From an uncultured Verrucomicrobiota bacterium (lineage in GTDB: Bacteria; Verrucomicrobiota; Verrucomicrobiia; Limisphaerales; UBA9464), in the NCBI GenBank assembly GCA_903854475.1, contig CAINWP010000145.1:1-48288 (forward strand): a stretch of DNA of 48,288 nucleotides. The letters run 5' to 3'. Position numbers and translations under genes: made by a program. The notes under the pieces are model-generated. The model was not told where the DNA came from. It worked only from the letters and a program-made list of their open reading frames with translations, and did not search any database. Shown here piece after piece: positions 26,859 through 35,552 of the stretch. Position 1 is the first letter of the stretch; every line of letters begins with the position of its first letter.

Positions 26859-27252
26859 TTAACGACATAACGACATAACGACAGACGGCGGGTCGAAGCG
26901 GTGCTCGGCGGCTTCAAAGTGGCCGGAGTCGCAGACACCTCCCGCGTAGAGTTGCGTCGTTATTGAAGCGCCTCGAATCCGAGAAAATCGGGTCCTCAAG
27001 CTAAGACACGGCCTCCGTTGGATTTTGTCCGGTTTGCATTCGGCTTTTTCTTCAGCAGGGCCCCGATTTCCCTGCAGGCGTTCCGGGTTGGGAGTTGGAG
27101 TCCCTCTCCGAGCGAGTTGTGGGCCGGACCCTAGGCCGCTGCTTTCCCGGGTGTCCGCCGTCTTATGACTTCTCAACCTGGCGTCAAATCGGCTTGAATC
27201 GTCGTTCTACGGAATGGCGCACAGTGTACGTCATTTCAGACCCTTGCTTCCT
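26859..27252. other. intergenic region erpA-lysS with short tandem repeat
   Basis: Directly after erpA the 8-base unit AACGACAT is repeated almost three times (26861-26883). A hairpin GCAGGG/CCCTGC lies further on. No open frame with protein-like composition is present on either strand, and no tRNA or known RNA motif was found. The region should include the lysS promoter, but I see no clear boxes. Confidence 0.5.
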
Positions 27253-28767
27253 ATGGAGGACACCAATTCCCTGATCGAACAGCGCCGCCAGAATCTGGCC
27301 GCACTCAATGCCCGCGGTGTCAACCCGTTCATGAACTCGTTTTCGCCTGATGCCCAGTGTGGCACCGTTCGAACCGAGTTGGCCCGTTGGGCTGAATGGA
27401 ACAAATCTCCTGAACCGAAGGGCGAGCCGGTGGGCTTAGCAGAGGGTACCCGCGTGCGTCTGGCGGGTCGCATCACGGCCCACCGCGACATGGGCAAGAG
27501 TCAATTCCTCGACGTGCGCGACGTGAGTGGCCGCATCCAGCTCTGGGTTCAGCCCAAGGTTTTGGGCGAAGATGCGGCCGAAATATTCAAGCTCCTCGAC
27601 CTCGCTGATTTCATCGGGATTGAAGGCACTTTGTTCATCACTCGTATGGGTGAGCCGAGTGTGAAGGTGGAGTCCTTCACGCCTCTCGGGAAGTCCCTGC
27701 GCCCTCCCCCGGGCAAGTGGCATGGGTTGGAAGACACCGAGATCCGCTACCGCCAGCGCTACCTCGACCTCATGGCCAATGAGCCCATTCGGGAGGTCTT
27801 TCTTAAGCGTTCCTATATCCTGAAGGAAATCCGGAGCTTCTTCCACTTGCGAGGCTACGTCGAAGTGGAGACGCCGATGATGCAGGCGATTCCTGGCGGT
27901 GCTGCAGCCCAACCGTTCAAGACCTTCCATAACGCCTTGGGTTGCGAGTTTTACATGCGCATAGCGCTGGAGCTGTACCTCAAGAGGCTTCTGGTTGGAG
28001 GCGTGGACAAGGTGTTTGAGATCGGTCGCAATTTCCGCAACGAAGGCCTCTCCCGGCGGCACAATCCCGAGTTCACCATGCTCGAGGCCTACGAAGCCTA
28101 CGGTGACTACGCCACCATGATGGAGACGGTTGAGTCGCTCATTCGTCACCTGGCCCTGACCGTTGTCGGCACCCTTAAGATTGAGCATCGCAACGCCGAT
28201 GGTGATGTCTTCAAGACGATCGACCTCACCCATTGGCGTCGGGCCCGCTACAAGGACTTGGTGCGCGAAAAGGCCGGGGACGATTGGTTCATGGTGTCGC
28301 CCGAAGAACGCCGTCGCCGCGCCGTTGAAGACCTCAAGCTTTCGGGCGACATCGCCGCAGGCTACCAAGACTTCGAAGTCACCGCAGCGGTCTTCGAGAA
28401 GCTAGTCGAGCCCACCCTCATCCAGCCCACCTTCGTCACTCACTTGCCCAAGCAGTTGGTTCCCTTGGCCAAGATCTCCGCCGAAGATCCGACGACTGTG
28501 GAAGTGTTCGAATGCTGCATTAATGGCCAGGAGATCGCCCCGGGCTACACCGAGCAGAACGATCCCATCGCCCAGCGCGAGGCCCTCGAACACCAGGCCG
28601 GCGGCGAGCAGCAGAAGCTCGACGAAGATTTCCTGGTCGCCCTCGAACACGGAATGCCCCCGGCCGGTGGCATCGGCATTGGCATCGACCGCCTGTGCAT
28701 GATGCTCCTCGGCCAGGAAAGCATTCGCGACGTGATCCTCTTCCCGCAGCTTAAGCCCAAGGTCTAA
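27253..28767 (+). CDS. lysS: lysyl-tRNA synthetase, class II
   Basis: 504-residue class IIb enzyme that charges tRNA-Lys. The N-terminal OB anticodon-binding fold reads VRLAGRITAHRDMGKSQFLD (near 70-90). Catalytic motifs are motif 1 around VEVETPMMQAIPGGAAAQPF, motif 2 GRNFRNEGLSRRHNPEF and motif 3 GGIGIGIDRLCMMLLG near the C-terminus. The length fits the bacterial enzyme. The ATG at 27253 is preferred to an in-frame ATG at 27214 because the usual N-terminus is short and helical (LIEQRRQNLAAL). There is no T-box-like leader. The next gene on the strand, the carB half, is 391 bases away and probably separate. Confidence 0.95.
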   Translation: MEDTNSLIEQRRQNLAALNARGVNPFMNSFSPDAQCGTVRTELARWAEWNKSPEPKGEPVGLAEGTRVRLAGRITAHRDMGKSQFLDVRDVSGRIQLWVQPKVLGEDAAEIFKLLDLADFIGIEGTLFITRMGEPSVKVESFTPLGKSLRPPPGKWHGLEDTEIRYRQRYLDLMANEPIREVFLKRSYILKEIRSFFHLRGYVEVETPMMQAIPGGAAAQPFKTFHNALGCEFYMRIALELYLKRLLVGGVDKVFEIGRNFRNEGLSRRHNPEFTMLEAYEAYGDYATMMETVESLIRHLALTVVGTLKIEHRNADGDVFKTIDLTHWRRARYKDLVREKAGDDWFMVSPEERRRRAVEDLKLSGDIAAGYQDFEVTAAVFEKLVEPTLIQPTFVTHLPKQLVPLAKISAEDPTTVEVFECCINGQEIAPGYTEQNDPIAQREALEHQAGGEQQKLDEDFLVALEHGMPPAGGIGIGIDRLCMMLLGQESIRDVILFPQLKPKV

Positions 28768-29158
28768 ACGCCTGCCCAGAAGGAGCCAGCACGTCAGGAT
28801 CCATTCTCGGAAGCCTGTCGTTACCGAGACGCACTAGGACGATGCAGCTGCCCCCACTTCGCCCCTAACACCCGTTGGCCGACACTGGGCGGCAGCGGGG
28901 AGGACCGCAGAGAGCATCGGAACGTGAACACCGTATTGCCCCTCGCGCGCAGCGCGAACGCGTCTCACTGAAGCGTTCCCTGCGAACGCAGGCCCACCCC
29001 GCAGAGCCCCTCCTCGCGACCAACACGCCTCACCATTCCCGTGGCATCAGGGCCCACCCCACTCAATCCATTTCCCGCTCCGCGCGCGCTACAGTGTCCC
29101 GTGCAGACTCGACACCGGAGGCCGACTCCGGTTTGCTTCCACTGTTTTGCGTCCATCG
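28768..29158 (+). promoter_or_regulatory. hairpin-rich leader upstream of split carB
   Basis: The 391 bases between lysS and carB hold no credible gene and no trace of the missing CarB N-terminal half. The order GAACGC (28956-28961), GCGTTC (28973-28978), GAACGC (28984-28989) lets the middle arm pair with either flank, giving two mutually exclusive hairpins. A further stem ACCGGAG/CTCCGGT (29114-29132, loop GCCGA) is followed by TTTGCTTCC and ends 26 bases before the carB ATG. The layout resembles an attenuator. Regulation by pyrimidines or arginine is only a guess. Confidence 0.3.
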
Positions 29159-30949
29159 ATGAAACCTGAACTCCTGCAACGCGCCAAATCCCTCGGATTC
29201 TCCGACCGCCAGATCGCCCATCTCACCGCGAGAACCGAGGACGAGGTGCGTGCTGAGCGGAAGAAACAAGGATTGGTACCCAGCTACCGATTGGTCGATA
29301 CGTGCGCCGCAGAGTTCGAGGCCTACACCCCCTATTACTACTCGACCTATGATCGTGGTGATGACGAGGTCACTCCCTCGGCCAAGAAGAAGATCATGAT
29401 CCTCGGCGGTGGCCCCAACCGCATCGGTCAGGGCATTGAGTTCGACTATTGCTGCGTGCACGCCGCCTTCGCCCTCAAGGAAGACGGCTTCGAGACACTC
29501 ATGGTCAACTCCAACCCTGAGACCGTCTCCACCGACTACGACACCAGCGACAAGCTCTTCTTCGAACCCCTGACCCTCGAGGACGTCTTGCATATTTATG
29601 AGCGGGAAGGGTGCTCAGGGGCCATCGCACAATTCGGCGGCCAGACGCCACTGAACCTCGCCATGGCGCTCAAGAAAAACGGCGTCAATATTATTGGCAC
29701 ATCCCCCGAGAGCATCGAGATGGCCGAGGACCGCAAGCTCTTCGCGGCCATGCTGAACAAGCTGGAGATCCCGCAGCCCCCCAACGGGCTGGCCACCAAC
29801 GCCGAGGAAGCCCTGCAGGCCAGTCATCGCCTCGGATACCCAGTGCTGGTGCGTCCCAGTTTCGTTCTGGGTGGCCGGGCCATGCAAATCGTCTACTCGG
29901 ATGCCGAGTTGATCCACTACATGAGGTTTGCAGTGGAGGCTTCGCCCGAGCGCCCGGTGTTGGTAGACAAGTTTCTGGAGGACGCCACTGAGGTCGATGT
30001 CGATTGCATCGCTGACGTCGGCAACTTCACCGATCCCAAACTAGGAACCATTGTCATCGGTGGCATTCTTGAGCACATCGAGTTCGCCGGAGTCCATTCC
30101 GGTGATGCCGCGATGGTGCTGCCGCCCCACACCCTGTCGGCCAAGGTTCTTGAGACTATTCGGGAGTACACTCAAGCCATGGCGCGTGAGTTGAGAGTTA
30201 GCGGCTTGATGAATGTTCAGTATGCCGTGAAGGACGAAGTGGTCTACGTCCTTGAGGTCAATCCACGGGCCTCCCGCACCGTACCCTTCGTTAGCAAAGC
30301 GATCGGACGCCCGTTGGCCAAGTTGGCGGCGAAGGTCATGGCGGGTAAGAGCCTCCAAGAAGTGGGCTTCACCGCTGAAGAATGGCCGAAGTACTGGGCG
30401 GTCAAAGAATCGGTCTTCCCCTTCAACAAGTTTTTGGGGCAGGACATCTTGTTGTCTCCGGAAATGCGGTCCACAGGCGAGGTTATGGGCTTGGACATCG
30501 ATCTGGGCGTCGCGTATGCCAAGGCCCAGATGGCAGCCAATTCTCCGCTGCCGCTGAATGGGAAGGTTTTTATCTCGATCGCCGATGCCCACAAGAAGGA
30601 CCTGGTAGAGGTGGCTCAGAGCTACCTGGCCCTGGGCTTCGAACTGGTGGCCACCGATGGCACTGCTGCGTGGCTCGAAGCGGCCGGACTCAAAGTCGAG
30701 CGAACCCTCAAGGTCCTTCAGGGACGCCCGAACATCGTGGATCTCCTGAAGAACAAGGAGATTCAGCTCGTGATTAACACTCCCAGTGGTGCGGCTCCCC
30801 GTGAGGATGAGGTTCGCATCCGGACCACCGCCGTCATCACCGGCACCCCCATCATGACCACCATCAGCGGAGCCAAGGCGGCGGCGCTGGGTATCGCGGC
30901 CCTTCAACGCCAGGGTTATTCGGTCAAAACGATCCAAGAGTACCACTGA
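29159..30949 (+). CDS. carB: carbamoyl-phosphate synthase large subunit, C-terminal half (split CarB)
   Basis: 596 residues matching the C-terminal part of CarB, which is normally about 1070 residues. It begins in the oligomerisation domain (LLQRAKSLGFSDRQIAHLT, then VDTCAAEFEAYTPYYYSTY), roughly E. coli residue 485. It continues through the second ATP-grasp unit (LGGGPNRIGQGIEFDYCCVH, NPETVSTDYDTSD, GGQTPLNLA, RPSFVLGGRAM, LEVNPRASRTVPFVSKA) and ends with the allosteric MGS-like domain (FISIADAHKKDLVEVA and INTPSGAAPREDE). It should make carbamoyl phosphate from carbamate. The N-terminal carboxyphosphate half and CarA are not in the window. Split large subunits are known in Aquifex and Methanocaldococcus. 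The ATG at 29159 follows a hairpin-rich leader. Confidence 0.92.
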   Translation: MKPELLQRAKSLGFSDRQIAHLTARTEDEVRAERKKQGLVPSYRLVDTCAAEFEAYTPYYYSTYDRGDDEVTPSAKKKIMILGGGPNRIGQGIEFDYCCVHAAFALKEDGFETLMVNSNPETVSTDYDTSDKLFFEPLTLEDVLHIYEREGCSGAIAQFGGQTPLNLAMALKKNGVNIIGTSPESIEMAEDRKLFAAMLNKLEIPQPPNGLATNAEEALQASHRLGYPVLVRPSFVLGGRAMQIVYSDAELIHYMRFAVEASPERPVLVDKFLEDATEVDVDCIADVGNFTDPKLGTIVIGGILEHIEFAGVHSGDAAMVLPPHTLSAKVLETIREYTQAMARELRVSGLMNVQYAVKDEVVYVLEVNPRASRTVPFVSKAIGRPLAKLAAKVMAGKSLQEVGFTAEEWPKYWAVKESVFPFNKFLGQDILLSPEMRSTGEVMGLDIDLGVAYAKAQMAANSPLPLNGKVFISIADAHKKDLVEVAQSYLALGFELVATDGTAAWLEAAGLKVERTLKVLQGRPNIVDLLKNKEIQLVINTPSGAAPREDEVRIRTTAVITGTPIMTTISGAKAAALGIAALQRQGYSVKTIQEYH

Positions 30950-31008
30950 CCTAAGTCTGCGGCTCAGATTCAGACACTCTGGGCGGACGTGTTCAGCGGT
31001 TCTGACCA

Positions 31009-31482
31009 ATGAATCCGCCGGTTCCCATGCTTCAAGATCAACCCACTGAGTATCCTCCGTTGGCTCCGGTCCTCAGCGTGTGCGATGCCCGAAGGGCCCT
31101 GCAGTGCTATACGACGGCCTTCGGCGCGGAAGAACTCTACCACTTGGTAGATCCTGCCACAGGTCGATGGGCTCATATGGAAATCCGGTTGCCTGACGGG
31201 CCGCTGCTCCTGCTGGAAGAGGAAGCCTCGTCCCAGCCCACCGTGTCCGGGATGTCATCACGGCCACCGAGGGTTCGCCTGTGTCTCTTCGTCACGGATA
31301 CGGATGCCCTCTGCGCGCAGTGTACCGCCGCTGGGATGGTTGTGGTGCAGCCTCCCAAGACCCATTTTCACGGGCATCGGTGTGCCTTGCTTCGGGATCC
31401 AGAGGGTCATGAATGGATGATCTCGCAGCAGGTCGAACTTCTGAAACCTTCAGAGATGCAAGCCCGCTGGGATCGACGTTGA
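31009..31482 (+). CDS. VOC/glyoxalase-like protein (PhnB type)
   Basis: 157-residue vicinal-oxygen-chelate superfamily protein. Marks are LAPVLSVCDARRALQCYTTAFGAEE (starting near 18), HMEIRLPDGPLLLLEEE, then VRLCLFVTDTDALCAQCTAAG and RCALLRDPEGHEWMISQ near the end, the usual PhnB-like order. A metal site is plausible through His and Glu in these strands. The reaction is unknown; relatives include glyoxalases, fosfomycin-resistance proteins and many uncharacterised ones. The start could also be ATG at 31027. It lies 59 bases after carB on the same strand and may be read through from it. Confidence 0.8.
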   Translation: MNPPVPMLQDQPTEYPPLAPVLSVCDARRALQCYTTAFGAEELYHLVDPATGRWAHMEIRLPDGPLLLLEEEASSQPTVSGMSSRPPRVRLCLFVTDTDALCAQCTAAGMVVVQPPKTHFHGHRCALLRDPEGHEWMISQQVELLKPSEMQARWDRR

Positions 31483-32465
31483 GCGGATTGCCTCTCGGGA
31501 TCTTCTCCCAGAGCTCAGAGCCGAGAGGGAACATTGACAGTGGCCCGTTGTTCGCAGCAAAACGTTTAAAATGTGCTGAACCTCCTCCGGGAAGAGGCCA
31601 TTCAGGCAAGCTTTTTAAGATCACGACTGCGGGTAGCCGACACCAAAAATTCACGCATCCCAATTTGAATCCAAGCCGAAGGTTGGCTAAGTTGCGTCCG
31701 GGAAATTTGGCTGAGAAAGAGAAGCTTGACCGAACTCATCGGAAAGCATTATCCAGAAGGCCGTTCCCCCCGGTTCGTCTGCATCCCTCTATGAGGGGTT
31801 GGCAAACTGTCGCTACTTTCATCCCCGTGTGGGGATGGGCCGGCGGGCTTTGGCGGTGTAATCCGTGTGTCACCCCAAAGCCCGCTGCTGCTTCTTCCGG
31901 AATTTTCATTCTACTGTTTTCCACTGTTGGAGCCGTTCTCCTTCCCCTGCACCGCACGAGGCATTGGTTTTCAAGGCCGCAGTCTTCATCAGCGGCCCAC
32001 GGTCAACATAAGGCTCGGAGTCCGGGAGTTTCAAACGAGGCCTGCCCTCCGCTGGATGTTCGATAAGTCATTGGCCGTTGAAAGGAGGAGGGCTCGTTGA
32101 CCAGAAACCGACTCAAGAAATGTTCGTCGGCGTCCGATACCACCGTGTGCCATGGATTAGGGCAATAAATGGAGGCTTAGATAGAATAAGCAAGACAATG
32201 AACATAGAGCAGTTTAAAAAAGAAAGGCTGACCGTAATATAACTGTAATTTAGATATCAAAAATCAGATTCTCTTGAATCATGTCTCCAAAATGCTCAGT
32301 AAAACGGTCTAAGCCGCCGGTTCTAATCTGTCCTCCCTCCGATTGTGAAATGAGTTGCCTCAACACCGCGCACGATGAGCAGCGAGCATCCTCTGCTTCC
32401 CGAGAGGCCTCACCCATTGATTTGACCGTAAAATTGTTTCAGTTGCCCCAGAGAGAGGTGACCCC
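31483..32465. other. 983-base gap with hairpin cluster and AT-rich stretch
   Basis: No convincing gene is present apart from a doubtful 62-codon frame at 32281. Four perfect or near-perfect hairpins lie on a GC-rich part: CCCTC/GAGGG (31785-31797), CATCCCC/GGGGATG with loop GTGT (31820-31837), GCGGGCTTTGG/CCAAAGCCCGC (31843-31885) and GGCCGC/GCGGCC (31975-31997). From about 32155 to 32285 the sequence turns AT-rich, unlike the rest of the window, probably holding the promoter of the 248-residue protein gene or marking acquired DNA. Confidence 0.5.
31760..31910 (+). ncRNA. possible small structured RNA
   Basis: Three hairpins stand in a row (31785-31797, 31820-31837, 31843-31885). The last has an 11-pair outer stem with an added GGTG/CACC inside, followed by a T-rich stretch. 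A TTGACC (31726-31731) with a weak CATTAT (31747-31752) lies just upstream, but the spacing is only 15 bases. The strand is uncertain, and it could instead be an inactive repeat. Boundaries are guesses. Confidence 0.25.
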
Positions 32466-32469
32466 ATGA
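32281..32469 (+). CDS. doubtful 62-residue ORF overlapping the next gene
   Basis: An open frame from ATG at 32281 whose stop overlaps the next start as ATGA at 32466, the geometry of translational coupling. It contains ICPPSDCEMSC, two to three cysteines that could bind metal. Against it, there is no Shine-Dalgarno sequence and the composition looks random. No family is recognised. It could be a leader peptide or not a gene. Confidence 0.22.
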   Translation: MSPKCSVKRSKPPVLICPPSDCEMSCLNTAHDEQRASSASREASPIDLTVKLFQLPQREVTP

Positions 32470-33212
32470 GCTCTGAATCAGACATCATCCTTAAGTACGA
32501 CGATATCAAAATCCGCTTGGATTCTTTGAAGGCCGATTATGATGCCATTTTCGATATTGCCGACACGCCTGAGGAGTTTGTCACGCTGAATGTCATCCAG
32601 GATCAGATCCGGGCTGAAGAGCGAGCCTTGAGGGATATTAAGGCGAAGTTGCCGGCCCGCGAGTCCTTCGGCGCTAAGTACTCGGTGGAGATCTTAGGGC
32701 CCCATGAGATTTATTTCGTGATCCCGCCCAGCGTGCCGCGTATTCGCATCCTCGAGGAGGCTCAGGCGATCTACTCCAACTTGGATAAGCGGAACTACGT
32801 GTTTCCGAACCGTTATAAGGTGTGGCTCGAGATGCCCTCCTTCACCGAGGGAAGGCCCACAGAGACTCATCTAGCCATCGACGGATGCGTCGACGAAAGC
32901 CAGAACCGGACATTGGCTGAGCAAAAACTCTTTATCCGGCAGAAGTTTGAGGAAAGACAAGCCTCGATGCCGACGGTTGAGGATCTATCAGCGGCTCATG
33001 CGCTGTTCTTTATCATGACTCGCCAGAATCTGTTTCGAGGTTTTAAGATCCGGACCGTTAATGGTAGCCTGTTTTATGACAATTTGGGTTTAGGGATGGA
33101 CCGATTCTCGCTCGATTGGAACCGGTTTACCGACGTGGCAGCCGCCAGTTACCTGCCATCCGGGACCGTCGAGAAAATGCGCAACGACAAAATCAATGCG
33201 CGCAGCGCTTAA
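32466..33212 (+). CDS. orphan protein of unknown function (248 residues)
   Basis: I do not recognise this protein. The first 65 residues are helical and charged (LKYDDIKIRLDSLKADYDAI, IQDQIRAEERALRDIKAKLP), likely a coiled coil. The rest looks like a mixed alpha/beta domain (KYSVEILGPHEIYFVIPP; FPNRYKVWLEMPSFTEGRP; FRGFKIRTVNGSLFYDNLGL). No signal peptide, membrane span or catalytic motif is seen. It has one of the best ribosome sites in the window (GAGAGGTG at 32452-32459). The start follows an AT-rich stretch and a gene-poor kilobase, so it may be an accessory or acquired gene. ppk1 follows 132 bases on. Confidence 0.75.
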   Translation: MSSESDIILKYDDIKIRLDSLKADYDAIFDIADTPEEFVTLNVIQDQIRAEERALRDIKAKLPARESFGAKYSVEILGPHEIYFVIPPSVPRIRILEEAQAIYSNLDKRNYVFPNRYKVWLEMPSFTEGRPTETHLAIDGCVDESQNRTLAEQKLFIRQKFEERQASMPTVEDLSAAHALFFIMTRQNLFRGFKIRTVNGSLFYDNLGLGMDRFSLDWNRFTDVAAASYLPSGTVEKMRNDKINARSA

Positions 33213-33344
33213 ACCCTGTCGTCAGAGTCAAGGTGTTTCCATACTCTCAATGAGTCGTTCAACGGTCATTCGTTGTTCTGTGTTGTCCAAATGTCACTGT
33301 CGACAAGGCGGGCGTCCGGGTTAGTCTGTCGCACCGTTTGACTC

Positions 33345-35552
33345 ATGGCTCGTAAGCAACGTCCCTCAGTTGGTAAACCCCCAAAAACTCCGCAGGTCTT
33401 CCCCAATCCTCCGTCTCGGTGGGTTTCTGGAAGCCTTTTCAATCGCGAACTCTCGTGGCTGGAGTTCAACCAGCGGGTTTTGGACGAGGCGTTGGACGCC
33501 GCAGTACCGTTGCTCGAGCGGGTGAAGTTTTTCGGGATCACCCATTCCAACTTGGATGAATTCTTCGAAGTCCGCGTCGCCGGACTCAAGCAGCAGATCG
33601 AGTCGGAAGGGGGGCAGCGTATGCCCGATGGACTTACCGCCAGCGAATGTCTTCGGGTGGTGACTCAGCGAGTGCGGACCCTGGTCCGGGATGCCGACCG
33701 ATGCTGGTCTCACGATTTGGCTCCGGCGTTGGAGGCTGAGGGCTTCCGTTTTCTAAAGCCGGGAATGCTCGACGAGTCCGACCGGCAATGGTTGGCGGCG
33801 TACTATCAGGAGAAGGTCTATCCGGTGCTGACACCGTTGGCCGTCGACCCCTCCCATCCGTTCCCGCAGTTGCTCAACAAATCGTTGAATCTCATCACTC
33901 GGATTCACACTCCAGACGGTCGGGATTCAGGGGCCACCCGTCTGGCGATTGTCCAGGTTCCTCGGGTGCTGCCTCATCTGGTGAGGCTGCCACGACCCGA
34001 CGGTCGCCGGGACTCGGTCTTCATGTCCGACCTCATCGGAGCCAACCTGGCGGGCCTCTTTGGCGTCGCGCAGGTCGAGGCCTGGTGGTCGTTCCGGGTG
34101 ACCCGTAACAGCGAACTCTACATCGACGAGGAAGAGGTCTCCAACGTACGGATGGCGGTTGAGGCAGAGTTGCACAATCGTCGAAAAGGCGAAGCCGTGC
34201 GTCTGGAGGTTTCATCCGATTGCCCCGAAGCGATCCGCCGCGAACTGCTGACCACCCTCGGCCTCGAAGCCCATGACCTTTACGCCATCGAGGGCCCGAT
34301 CGCTCCGGGCCGCTTGCTGGCTATTTTGGAGGGAGATCACTGCCCGGAATTGCGGGATGTGCCGTTTGTAGCCCCTATTGTGGATTCCCTCCGGGAAGGT
34401 ACGGATATTTTCGGCAGCCTTCGCCAAGGAGACCTTCTGCTGCACCATCCTTATGAGAGTTTTGATGGGGTGTTGCATTTCCTCCAACAGGCCGCCGCCG
34501 ATCCGCGCGTTCTGGCCATCAAGCAAACCCTTTACCGCACGGGCGGCGATCGCCGCATCGTGGGAGCCTTAATGGATGCGGTGAAAAACGGTAAGCAAGT
34601 GACCGTGGTCGTGGAATTAAAGGCTCGATTTGATGAGGCCAATAACATCGCTTGGTCTCGCCGCCTAGAAGAGGCGGGGGTCCACGTGGTCTACGGCGTG
34701 GTGGGATACAAGGTCCACGCCAAGGTGTGCCTAGTGGTCCGACGCGATGAAGACGGTCTCCGCCGCTACGTGCACCTGGGCACCGGTAACTACAATCCCT
34801 CAACGGCCCGCCTCTACACCGATCTGAGCCTGCTGACTTGCCGCCCGGATATCGGTGAAGATGCCACCACACTCTTCAATTTGCTCACCGGTGTCTGCCA
34901 GTACCGACCTACCCATCAACTGATCCTCGCCCCGTTCGAGTTGCATGAGCGGGTCCAGGCCTTGATCCGACGCGAGGCGGACCATGCGCGCGCCGGGATT
35001 CCGGCGCGGATCGTGGCCAAGATGAACGCCTTGGTAGACGAGGAAACCATTCGCTCGCTGTATGAGGCGTCCCAGGCCGGTGTGGAGATTGATCTAATCA
35101 TCCGGGGTATTTGTTGTCTGCGTCCCGGCGTGCCCGGCCTGAGCGAACGTATTCGCGTGCGCAGCATTATCGATCGATTCTTAGAGCACAGCCGCATCTG
35201 GAGTTTTGAAAACGCGGGCAATCCCTCGGTATTCGTGACCAGTGCTGATTGGATGCCTCGAAACTTCTTCAAGCGCATTGAAGTGGCCTTTCCTATCTTG
35301 GACGGGCGGATTCGTGACCGCATTTTGCAGGAGATCCTTCAGGAGTCCCTTCTAGATATCGCCAAGGTGCGACTGATGCAGCCCGATCAATCTCACGGAA
35401 CTTACCGGAGGTCCCCTCAGGCACAGACTCCTGGGGCTCGACGGTCCCAATCGCGGTTCATGGACCTCGCTCGCAAGAGTCCCCCAACCGCAGGACCCGG
35501 CCCTGCGGCCAAGTCTCCGGTGCGGATTCGTCTGGGCAAACGTCCGGAATAA
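33345..35552 (+). CDS. ppk1: polyphosphate kinase 1
   Basis: 735-residue PPK1, reversibly making polyphosphate from ATP at the membrane face. The N-terminal domain starts SLFNRELSWLEFNQRVLDEA. The phospho-histidine is in GYKVHAKVCLVVRR (about His456) and the second active-site His in RFLEHSRIWSFEN (about 610). The tunnel residues RYVHLGTGNYNPSTARLYTD are present. The length is standard, with a basic low-complexity C-terminal tail of about 50 residues (SPQAQTPGARRSQSR). It ends at 35552, directly against the stop of the macroglobulin-like gene on the other strand, with no base between and no terminator. Confidence 0.95.
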   Translation: MARKQRPSVGKPPKTPQVFPNPPSRWVSGSLFNRELSWLEFNQRVLDEALDAAVPLLERVKFFGITHSNLDEFFEVRVAGLKQQIESEGGQRMPDGLTASECLRVVTQRVRTLVRDADRCWSHDLAPALEAEGFRFLKPGMLDESDRQWLAAYYQEKVYPVLTPLAVDPSHPFPQLLNKSLNLITRIHTPDGRDSGATRLAIVQVPRVLPHLVRLPRPDGRRDSVFMSDLIGANLAGLFGVAQVEAWWSFRVTRNSELYIDEEEVSNVRMAVEAELHNRRKGEAVRLEVSSDCPEAIRRELLTTLGLEAHDLYAIEGPIAPGRLLAILEGDHCPELRDVPFVAPIVDSLREGTDIFGSLRQGDLLLHHPYESFDGVLHFLQQAAADPRVLAIKQTLYRTGGDRRIVGALMDAVKNGKQVTVVVELKARFDEANNIAWSRRLEEAGVHVVYGVVGYKVHAKVCLVVRRDEDGLRRYVHLGTGNYNPSTARLYTDLSLLTCRPDIGEDATTLFNLLTGVCQYRPTHQLILAPFELHERVQALIRREADHARAGIPARIVAKMNALVDEETIRSLYEASQAGVEIDLIIRGICCLRPGVPGLSERIRVRSIIDRFLEHSRIWSFENAGNPSVFVTSADWMPRNFFKRIEVAFPILDGRIRDRILQEILQESLLDIAKVRLMQPDQSHGTYRRSPQAQTPGARRSQSRFMDLARKSPPTAGPGPAAKSPVRIRLGKRPE

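Noticed and set aside
26859-27176. 105-codon minus-strand frame between erpA and lysS
   Set aside because: Low-complexity, Arg/Pro-rich composition with no motif or ribosome site; treated as non-coding.
28875-29162. 95-codon frame upstream of the carB half, considered as a remnant of the missing CarB N-terminus
   Set aside because: It shows no resemblance to CarB residues 1-480 in any part; the split is therefore not explained by a local frameshift.
31808-31840. Single CRISPR-repeat-like hairpin (CATCCCC-GTGT-GGGGATG)
   Set aside because: There is no second copy at repeat-spacer distance and no cas gene; the neighbouring hairpin 38 bases away is only loosely similar.
31413-32066. 217-codon plus-strand frame over the hairpin cluster
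   Set aside because: It starts within the VOC gene in another frame, has random composition and no start signal, and runs through strong hairpins.
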